Of a DNA stretch of 64,000 bases, positions 57,553 through 64,000 are shown in pieces. Numbering within the stretch: the stretch's first letter is position 1; each line of letters begins with the position of its first letter. Origin of the DNA: an uncultured Opitutaceae bacterium (GTDB taxonomy: Bacteria; Verrucomicrobiota; Verrucomicrobiia; Opitutales; Opitutaceae); NCBI GenBank assembly GCA_951813085.1, contig OX638348.1, positions 2,117,627-2,181,626 of the forward strand. Reading direction: 5' to 3'. The notes under the pieces were generated by a model that saw nothing but the letters and a program-made list of their open reading frames with translations, had not been told where the DNA came from and searched no databases. The position numbers and the translations under genes are program-made.

Positions 57553-57633
57553 ATTCTTCTGTCCTATATCCATATTTTTTGATTCTGACACAACCTAAGG
57601 TATTTGGTTTCCGCTTATACAACGATTAATTGA

Positions 57634-58677
57634 CTAGGTCGATTGGTCTAAATGCGATTCCAGTCGCTGGAGGCGTTTGAACAATTCAGGCAACTTTCTC
57701 TGCACAACGGTGATTCGCTGATAAGCATTCAATGGAATCGCTGGCGTTCCCCCGGAAACGCTCTTGGGATCTAGATCGCTAAAGGCGGCGGAACATCCAG
57801 CGATTTGGGCCCCTTCTCCGATTGTCAAATGCCCAGAGGCCCCTGCTCGACCTCCGAAGACAACGAAATCCTCTATGACCGTGCTTCCCGCTATCCCTAC
57901 TTGCGCGCACAGAATGCAGTGCTTTCCAATCTGAACGTTGTGCCCAATTTGCACGTGGTTGTCTATTTTCGTACCTTCCCCAACTCGCGTTGCCACAAGC
58001 CGGCCTCGATCAATGGCGGAGTTAGCTCCGATTTCTACATCCGATTCAATCTCGACCCATCCCAGCTGGGGTTCCTTCTCATGAGAGCTCCCATTGAACT
58101 CATAGCCGAACCCATCCGCTCCAATAACTGCGCCCGAATGGATCCGTACACGGTCGCCTAGCTTGGTGTCACGCAGCAGTATCACATTCGGGGAAAGCCA
58201 ACACTCCTCACCGATTGATACGTCGGTTCCGATCGCTGTTCCCGAGTGAACTTGCGACGCGGGGCCTACGCTAGCGTTCTCACCAATCACGCAGAACGGG
58301 CCAATATAGGCGGATTCATGTACCGAGGCCGAGGAATCAATCACCGAAGATGGGTGGATACCGCCCGGACGCTTAGGCCAAAGCGCTTGAGCGAGCGATT
58401 CGCATGCGCGAGCCAACGCTAGGCTGGGATGCTTCACCTTGAAAAAGGCCTGACCCGAACGGGGCTCATGCGGGCAGTCTTCTGGAACAAGGACGATCGA
58501 TGCTTCTGTTACCTTGAGCTCCCCAATAAACTTGGACGAACTCATAAAAGTAAGATCGCCCGCTACCGCTTCCTTCAATGTCGCAATTCCAGTAACGGAT
58601 TCTCCGTCGAACTGGCCGGACTCCTCAATTACGTCCGCTTTCGCTCTTATCTCGTCTATGCTCAGTTTCGCGCGCAT
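57634..58677 (-). CDS. lpxD: UDP-3-O-acylglucosamine N-acyltransferase
   Basis: A 347-residue left-handed beta-helix acyltransferase of lipid A synthesis. The N-terminal uridine-binding domain has GDLTFMSSSKF; hexapeptide repeats include IGPFCVIGENASVGP and IGEECWLSPNVIL; HNVQIGKHC carries the catalytic-type His; the C-terminal helix follows. It shows the organism makes lipid A. It is the last gene of the bamA-skp-lpxD series, behind a hairpin. Confidence 0.95.
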   Translation of the reverse strand: MRAKLSIDEIRAKADVIEESGQFDGESVTGIATLKEAVAGDLTFMSSSKFIGELKVTEASIVLVPEDCPHEPRSGQAFFKVKHPSLALARACESLAQALWPKRPGGIHPSSVIDSSASVHESAYIGPFCVIGENASVGPASQVHSGTAIGTDVSIGEECWLSPNVILLRDTKLGDRVRIHSGAVIGADGFGYEFNGSSHEKEPQLGWVEIESDVEIGANSAIDRGRLVATRVGEGTKIDNHVQIGHNVQIGKHCILCAQVGIAGSTVIEDFVVFGGRAGASGHLTIGEGAQIAGCSAAFSDLDPKSVSGGTPAIPLNAYQRITVVQRKLPELFKRLQRLESHLDQST

Positions 58678-58736
58678 GGGGCAAGGGGCCGTGAATGTTC
58701 AAACAAATGAGTGCAAGATAAACTTGGACACGAAAA

Positions 58737-58763
58737 AAACCTGCCGTTCAAGGCAGGGTTTCA
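58737..58763 (-). terminator. Hairpin between skp and lpxD
   Basis: AAACCTGCC-GTTCAA-GGCAGGGTTT: a stem with one unpaired G, followed on the minus strand by a T-run. It lies just after the skp stop, before lpxD, and probably lowers lpxD read-through. Confidence 0.75.
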
Positions 58764-58780
58764 GCAAAATATAAATTAGG

Positions 58781-59389
58781 CTATTCAGCCGCTTCTTCGG
58801 CTGCAGCCTCTTCCTGAGTCGCGTTGATGCGTTCAATCACTTCGGCGGTGATATCAATGGTTTCGTCAAATGAGATGACGGAAGGCATCCCGTTTTGGGA
58901 AACGCCAGAGGTATCGAGCACGATCGACGCTCTGCGTTCCTTGGAAACTTCGGTCACCACTTCCATGATTTCCTTGGTGAACAAGCTCATCTGAGTGTTT
59001 TGGCGGGCTGCCAGCTGGCGTTGGACATTCTCCATGAACTGGCGAAGCTCGTTCTGCTTTTGAGCGATTTCCTGATACTTGATCCGCGCGTCTTCCGTGG
59101 CATCGTTGCGTGCTTCCTCGGTCAGAATCTCGCTGCTCGCTTGTTCGAACAGCTCTTTATACTCCTGTTCGAGCGCCTGGACTTCTTGATTGAACGCAGC
59201 TACGCGTTCTTGAACCTGCTCGGATGACGCCTGGATCTCGCTCAGGAAGTCCCGCACCTTGTAGAATTGTTCAGCGGCATTGCTAACGCTGATCGTCAAG
59301 ATCACGACTTCCGCCTTCGCGGACAAGGTCCCGAAGGTCGCAACCGCGAACATTGTAATGAGAGATGTGAAATTTTTCATTGGTTTCAT
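58781..59389 (-). CDS. skp: OmpH/Skp-family periplasmic chaperone
   Basis: A 202-residue protein: signal peptide 1 to about 26, a beta start (VVILTISVSNAAEQFYKV), a long coiled coil (AFNQEVQALEQEYKELFE to ENVQRQLAAR), then a return strand region (RASIVLDTSGVSQNGMPSV). Skp trimers hold unfolded outer-membrane proteins. It lies between bamA and lpxD, the classic order. The Glu/Ala-rich end is not functional by itself. Confidence 0.92.
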   Translation of the reverse strand: MKPMKNFTSLITMFAVATFGTLSAKAEVVILTISVSNAAEQFYKVRDFLSEIQASSEQVQERVAAFNQEVQALEQEYKELFEQASSEILTEEARNDATEDARIKYQEIAQKQNELRQFMENVQRQLAARQNTQMSLFTKEIMEVVTEVSKERRASIVLDTSGVSQNGMPSVISFDETIDITAEVIERINATQEEAAAEEAAE

Positions 59390-59420
59390 AGTGAAGTTTC
59401 AAAATTGGGGGACCTACAAA

Positions 59421-61901
59421 CTATAATCTTCCCCCAAATGTAAAGTTGAATTGAGCGCCATTGTCATTTCCTCCGATGCTCGGGTCACCGGATGTGCTCA
59501 TTGGAATCGCGTAATCGAGGCGCAAAGGCGTTCCCATCACTGAAATCCGAATCCCAACGCCGAAGTTGTCATTCCAGCCGCTGTTGTCCCATCCGGTCGT
59601 GAAGCCTTGCCCCCCAATCAGCGTCGTATTCAGCTTTCGGTCTAGGCTGAAATCGCCCGCGACCCTGTTGACGAAGCCTCCATCGTAAAATATCGCCCCA
59701 TGGAACCCATCCGTGAATCCGATGGTGTACTCCGCGCTGAACATTCCATAAGTCTTTCCGCCAAACTCATAGGGAGTTCGTTCCAAGAATGGGATTTGAC
59801 CTCTCAAATTGGGATCCAAGGGAACCAGCCCCGATTTTGGAGATACATCGCGGAACTCGAAACCGCGCAAGGTGTTTGGTCCACCGAGGTAAAAGCGTTC
59901 GTCGATGGGGACAAAGGTGCTGTCGTGGGTCTCGTGAACGATCCCAGCTCGAAACAAGAATGCGATCGTCTGCGAGTGCCAGGGAGAGATTGGCAGGTGG
60001 ATCAAGTTTCGGCTCTCGATTTTATTGTAATCGAAGGTTCCCGCTAGAGGGCCTCCTGCCATCGTCAGATCCAGTTCATAGCGAGATCCGCTATAAGTAT
60101 TGATGATCCGGTCTCGGCGGTCGCGAAGAAGCAGTACATTCACCCTAGATATTTCACCACGGCTTTGGTTTAGCTGATCCCTGAGCTCCGGTTCCACGCT
60201 CGAGTTGAAATTCGAGTATCCCACCGTCGTGAGGGAGTAGGAGATCCGCGCTTCAATCAACTCGATCAAGCGTTTACGGATATAGACGTCGAATCCCTGT
60301 TGCTGATAATCGAAATCGCGGCTAACGCTGCTTGAGGTGTCGAAAATATTGAAGCCGAACGCCAAGCGCTTCTCGAACAGCCAGGGCTCTTCGAACGCGA
60401 GCATTATCTGGGAAGACAATGACCCGATTTGGGCCCGCAGACGGAATTTTTGCCCATCCCCTTGGAAGGCGCCTCGCCAATTGAAAATATCGAAATTGGA
60501 CTGAGTAAGCTCAATGAAGAAGGTTCCCTTCTCCAGTGAGCTAAATCCTGCTCCAAAGGAAAAGTTCCCGGTTCGTCCCTCGCGGAACGTTACTCGTAAA
60601 TCGCGGCGTCCTGGAATTTGAGTCGTTTGCGGAGTTACGTTAACATCATCAAAGTAACGCGTATTCTCCAATCTCATGCGAGATGCATCCATTCGTACGC
60701 TATCGAACGTACTTCCAGGACCGAGAGCCAATTCGCGAATGACCACCGTACTTCGCGTTTTGGTATTCCCTTCTATCTCGATAGACTCGACCTGATACTT
60801 CTCGCTTTCGTAAATCTGGTATACGAGATCAATGTTCCCAGTCGTTACATTGGGAACGCGAGTCAAGCGCACACGCGTTTCCATGTATCCAAATTGACCA
60901 TAAAAATCCTCGATGCGCTCCAGGTCCTCGTCCAACCGTTCAGGGCGATATAGGTCACCGGGCTTCACTCGAAGCATAAGTGAAAGAATGTCATCCTTAT
61001 AGAGCTCGTTCCCTTCGAAATCGATGCTCCCCACATTGTATTCCTTCCCCTCGTGCACATCGATCTCGATCACCATAGCGCGCTTCGATGGATACGAATA
61101 ACGCACCTGCGAAGGGTCGATTCCGACATCGAGATGCCCTTCTTCCATGTAGAGATCTTGCAAGATCTCGAGATCATCCTCGAACTTGTCCGCATCGAAT
61201 TTCCCTGATCCAGTAAACAGTGAGAAGAGCCCCTTCTTCTTGGTCTTCATCTTCCGGCGGAGCTTACGGCTGCCCATATTCTCGTTTCCGGTAAACTTTA
61301 CTTTCGTGATCTTGTACTTGCCGCCCTCGCGCACCTTATAGATCACGTTGCCGAATCCCGTAGCCGGGTTGCGATCGATCTCGTAGTCTACGCGCGCTTG
61401 GGAAAAACCCCGCTTAATATAATATTCCTTGAGCGCTTGAGCGCCTTCCTTGACACGGCGTTCGTTCAAGACGTGGTTTACTTGAATGACGAGCTCGTCT
61501 TCAAGCCGGCGATCACGAATCTTCTCATTCCCGTCGAAGGCTATGGAGGAAACTCGAAATTTAGGACGAATATCGAAGAACAAATCAACCTCGTCCGTGC
61601 CGATCGGCTGAAGTCTCACTTCCACGTGCTCGAAAAGCTGCGTCCTGTAGAGCGTTCGAATGTCGCGGTCGATGGCCACCTGATCGTAGAGCTCGCCCTC
61701 ACGCAGAGACATGTTCGCTCGCGCCACTTCCTCATTTACGTTGGAAAGTCCTGTAAAGTTGACGATCAACTTTCGGATTGTGGGGGGAGTAATTTCCTCC
61801 GGACTGGGTGGCGTAAGCTGTCCGATCGCCAAAGGCAGCGTCGCTATCGCAAGCAGTGGGAGAAGAAATTTTCTGGTGGAGCTATTCCGTATGATTTTCA
61901 A
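59421..61901 (-). CDS. bamA: Outer membrane protein assembly factor BamA
   Basis: An 826-residue protein: signal peptide, five POTRA repeats (for example IRKLIVNFTGLSNVNEEVA, VSSIAFDGNEKIRDRRL, YNVGSIDFEGNELYKD, VESIEIEGNTKTRSTVV) and a 16-strand barrel with the VRGF-type motif TLRGFEFRD. It ends in RL, with a C-terminal beta signal (NFTFGGRL). Its start overlaps the dnaB stop by 20 bases, suggesting coupled translation. Confidence 0.96.
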   Translation of the reverse strand: MKIIRNSSTRKFLLPLLAIATLPLAIGQLTPPSPEEITPPTIRKLIVNFTGLSNVNEEVARANMSLREGELYDQVAIDRDIRTLYRTQLFEHVEVRLQPIGTDEVDLFFDIRPKFRVSSIAFDGNEKIRDRRLEDELVIQVNHVLNERRVKEGAQALKEYYIKRGFSQARVDYEIDRNPATGFGNVIYKVREGGKYKITKVKFTGNENMGSRKLRRKMKTKKKGLFSLFTGSGKFDADKFEDDLEILQDLYMEEGHLDVGIDPSQVRYSYPSKRAMVIEIDVHEGKEYNVGSIDFEGNELYKDDILSLMLRVKPGDLYRPERLDEDLERIEDFYGQFGYMETRVRLTRVPNVTTGNIDLVYQIYESEKYQVESIEIEGNTKTRSTVVIRELALGPGSTFDSVRMDASRMRLENTRYFDDVNVTPQTTQIPGRRDLRVTFREGRTGNFSFGAGFSSLEKGTFFIELTQSNFDIFNWRGAFQGDGQKFRLRAQIGSLSSQIMLAFEEPWLFEKRLAFGFNIFDTSSSVSRDFDYQQQGFDVYIRKRLIELIEARISYSLTTVGYSNFNSSVEPELRDQLNQSRGEISRVNVLLLRDRRDRIINTYSGSRYELDLTMAGGPLAGTFDYNKIESRNLIHLPISPWHSQTIAFLFRAGIVHETHDSTFVPIDERFYLGGPNTLRGFEFRDVSPKSGLVPLDPNLRGQIPFLERTPYEFGGKTYGMFSAEYTIGFTDGFHGAIFYDGGFVNRVAGDFSLDRKLNTTLIGGQGFTTGWDNSGWNDNFGVGIRISVMGTPLRLDYAIPMSTSGDPSIGGNDNGAQFNFTFGGRL

Positions 61902-63282
61902 AGCGGGTGTATTCTTTTCGGAAGGTTAACTTGAGATCCCCAACCGGACCATTTCGTTGCTTGGCTATTATCAGGTCGGCTGAGTCGGCAGCAACCGAAT
62001 GTTCATCTCCCGCATCCTTAGGACGCGCCAAAAGCAGGACGACATCGGCATCTTGCTCGATGGATCCTGATTCGCGGAGGTCTGAGAGTTTCGGTTGTCG
62101 TTTTTCTTTCTCGGAATCACGGTTTAGCTGACTTAGTACAATCACAGGAACGTTGAGTTCCTTGGCAAGGGTTTTTAATCCACGGGAAATCTCGGAAATC
62201 TGCTGTTCGCGCTGTATTTTAGGGTCCGTTCCCGTGATCAATTGCAGGTAATCGACCACGATTAAGCCCATGTTGTCATTCCGAGCCCAAATGCGCCTCG
62301 CCTTGGCCCGCAACTGATTGATCGTCACCTGCCCAGAGTCGTCGATCCATAGCCGCGCATTCTTCAATTCTTTGGCCGCTTGAGCCAATGCCTGCTGCTC
62401 CTCCTTGTTCACGAAGCCTTCCCGCAAGCGTTGAGAGCTCACTTTCGCTCGGCTCGTCAGCAAGCGCATCGCCAATTGCTCCGAGCTCATTTCCAGGCTA
62501 AATATCAGAACGCCAGCGCTTTTCTGCTTCGGTCTCGAGGGCAAAGCGACCGATTCCGCGATATTCATGGCCAAGCTCGTCTTGCCCATCGATGGCCGAG
62601 CAGCGAGAATAAGCATCTCCTGAGGATGCAAGCCAAAGGTCATCTTATCGAGATCGTCGAATCCGGACGATAGCCCAGCCAACTCTCCACGTCCTGCGAT
62701 GAGCTTCTGAACCAGCTTAACGGCGGCGTCCACGGACTTCTTGATGGGCTGAGAGGTGTCCGCCACGCGATCGTCGCTAATCGCGAAAATCTCCTTTTCA
62801 ATGTCGTCGATGAAATTCTCGAGCCCCCCGTCGAGCTGTGGCTCAAAACAGCTCTTTACCGTTTTGGTCGCGGTGTAGATCAGGCGCCGCAGCAGATATT
62901 TCTCTCGAACGATGTCCAAGAAATAAGTGGCGTGAGCGGTCGTTTCGATCTGGGTCGCCAGCTCGGCAACGTAGACCGGACCCCCTACCTCGGCGAGTTG
63001 ACCGCGAGTATTCAGCTCCTCCGCTAGTATCTTTGCGTCAAGGATCGACTTGTTCTCGAAGACCTCTACGCACGTCTTGTAGATTGTCTGGTGCGCCTGG
63101 CTATAGAATGCTTCGGCAGGCAGCTTCTGGGCTAAGCACCGTGAGATCACCTCCGCAGGATCGATCAAGCAAGCAGCAAGCAAACCCTTCTCTGAATCGA
63201 GGCTATGCGGAAGCGTCCTACCTGACGTTATCAAGTCGACAGGCGCGTTTAGCGTCTCAGTACTTGAAGGCTTAAGCGGCAT
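61882..63282 (-). CDS. dnaB: Replicative DNA helicase
   Basis: A 466-residue DnaB: N-terminal domain (HSLDSEKGLLAACLIDP), linker, and RecA-type domain with Walker A ARPSMGKTSLAM, Walker B GLIVVDYLQLI, and VPVIVLSQLNRDSEKEKRQPKLSDLRESGSIEQDADVV split across motifs H3-H4. No intein. It is followed by bamA with a 20-base overlap and preceded by rplI. Confidence 0.96.
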   Translation of the reverse strand: MPLKPSSTETLNAPVDLITSGRTLPHSLDSEKGLLAACLIDPAEVISRCLAQKLPAEAFYSQAHQTIYKTCVEVFENKSILDAKILAEELNTRGQLAEVGGPVYVAELATQIETTAHATYFLDIVREKYLLRRLIYTATKTVKSCFEPQLDGGLENFIDDIEKEIFAISDDRVADTSQPIKKSVDAAVKLVQKLIAGRGELAGLSSGFDDLDKMTFGLHPQEMLILAARPSMGKTSLAMNIAESVALPSRPKQKSAGVLIFSLEMSSEQLAMRLLTSRAKVSSQRLREGFVNKEEQQALAQAAKELKNARLWIDDSGQVTINQLRAKARRIWARNDNMGLIVVDYLQLITGTDPKIQREQQISEISRGLKTLAKELNVPVIVLSQLNRDSEKEKRQPKLSDLRESGSIEQDADVVLLLARPKDAGDEHSVAADSADLIIAKQRNGPVGDLKLTFRKEYTRFENHTE

Positions 63283-63306
63283 AACCCATTAAGCCTGAAG
63301 GCCCTA

Positions 63307-63825
63307 TCAGTCTTCGGAAGCGGGGGCTTCCTCTGCTGCCTCTTCGTCCGCCTCTTCCTCGACGATCGGATTCTCGGATACCACGTCGAATTTGAGAGTG
63401 GCTTCAACATCCTCGTAAACCTTGATCGTCACCGTGTGCTGACCCAGCTCTTTGATCGGAGCGTCAAGCTTGACCTGCTTGCGCTTGATCGTATCGAAAC
63501 CGGCTTCAACCAGATTCTCGTGGATGCCGATGGTGGTGACCGCTCCGAAGAGCTTTCCAGATTCACCTGTCTTTACAGCGATAGCGAAGTGCGTCTCGCC
63601 GATCTTCGCCGCCTGAGCCCTAGCGTCTTCCAAGTTCTTCGCTTCACGCTCGGCGCGGCGCACCTTCAGCGCCTCGATCTGCTTGCGATTGGCCCGGGTA
63701 ACCGGAACCGCATATTTTTGAGGGAAGAGGAAATTACGGGCGAAGCCCGCTTTCACCTTAACCTGATCGCCTTCGGCGCCCAGTGATTCAACGGGCTGAA
63801 TAAGTAGTACTTCGCTTGTAGCCAT
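63307..63825 (-). CDS. rplI: 50S ribosomal protein L9
   Basis: A 172-residue L9. The N-terminal domain has LLIQPVESLGAEGDQVKVK and AGFARNFLFPQKYAVP; a helix and the C-terminal rRNA-binding domain (IGIHENLVEAGFDTIKRKQV) follow. A Glu/Ala-rich 20-residue tail is beyond the usual length. It sits between ssb and dnaB, the common bacterial order. Confidence 0.95.
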   Translation of the reverse strand: MATSEVLLIQPVESLGAEGDQVKVKAGFARNFLFPQKYAVPVTRANRKQIEALKVRRAEREAKNLEDARAQAAKIGETHFAIAVKTGESGKLFGAVTTIGIHENLVEAGFDTIKRKQVKLDAPIKELGQHTVTIKVYEDVEATLKFDVVSENPIVEEEADEEAAEEAPASED

Positions 63826-63866
63826 GGCCTTATAGATTCAAATTTTCTTTTTGCGGATAAATTATT

Positions 63867-64000
63867 TTAGAAGGGTACATCTTCTTCGATGTCTTCGCTT
63901 TGCTTTGCGGGAGCAGCGGTAGGCGTCGCAGCCTGGGGAGCGGAAGCGGGGGGAGTGAAGCTGCCCGATTCACCGCGCTGACTGATCAGCTGCATATTCT
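63867..64000 (-). CDS. ssb: Single-stranded DNA-binding protein, C-terminal part
   Basis: Only the last 44 codons are in the window. The Pro/Ala/Ser-rich linker and the acidic tip EDIEEDVPF, the partner-binding tail of SSB, are unmistakable. The OB-fold lies past the window edge. It precedes rplI and dnaB. Confidence 0.9.
   Translation of the reverse strand, partial: NMQLISQRGESGSFTPPASAPQAATPTAAPAKQSEDIEEDVPF

Overview
The window looks like a chromosomal segment of a marine or aquatic Verrucomicrobiota bacterium, most likely class Opitutae. This rests on gene content: a VPDSG-CTERM-type surface protein, a DUF1080 / Gfo-Idh-MocA / sugar-MFS operon, a DUF5069 protein, a type I sulfatase, and a Gram-negative envelope block (BamA, Skp/OmpH, LpxD, DegP). 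No tRNA, rRNA, CRISPR array, integrase or transposase was seen.

Layout. 0-11 kb: acetyltransferase, DciA-like protein, GlnD, sulfatase, a Nudix remnant and a YdbH-YnbE-YdbL envelope lipid operon. 10.9-17 kb: a divergent module (hybrid sensor kinase on the minus strand; outer-membrane porin and small PBP-like protein on the plus strand) in which all three genes are broken by stops or frameshifts. 17-24 kb: Tat-exported sugar isomerase-like protein, azurin-like cupredoxin, exported glutathione peroxidase, GpmI, an AAA ATPase next to a large inverted repeat, and a MarR/pirin pair. 24.1-33.6 kb: a minus-strand operon (MFS transporter, Tat-exported oxidoreductase, cytoplasmic oxidoreductase, DUF1080 protein) that fits oxidation-assisted (3-keto) glycoside breakdown. 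Inside it a 1356-bp unit carrying the cytoplasmic oxidoreductase gene is repeated four times head to tail, apparently without differences. 33.9-36.4 kb: broken metY and an RlmL-like methyltransferase with an in-frame stop. 36.6-44.7 kb: cytochrome b562, then a lasso-peptide cluster (nucleotidyltransferase and PqqD-like RRE on minus; B2 protease, ABC exporter, HprK-like kinase, Asn-synthetase-like cyclase and a 37-residue precursor on plus), then a VPDSG-CTERM protein. 45-53 kb: ExbB/ExbD, LeuC/LeuD, AraC regulator, CysK, an SDR epimerase and GlgA. 53-64 kb: RNase R, DUF5069, DegP, and a minus-strand series ssb-rplI-dnaB-bamA-skp-lpxD linking replication to envelope assembly.

Three things stand out. 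First, the lasso cluster: the precursor at 43866-43979 has a paeninodin-type leader (Trp, Pro, Leu-Asp-Val and Thr landmarks), a predicted 17-residue core with Asp8 and a C-terminal Ser, matching the HprK-like kinase in the operon. Second, the four-copy tandem amplification with a 2-bp microhomology junction and three chimeric secreted ORFs. Third, broken genes are concentrated in 13-20 kb and 34-35.5 kb, while the core genes elsewhere are intact. Several lesions are one-base contractions of homopolymers, so assembly error and real gene decay must be told apart.
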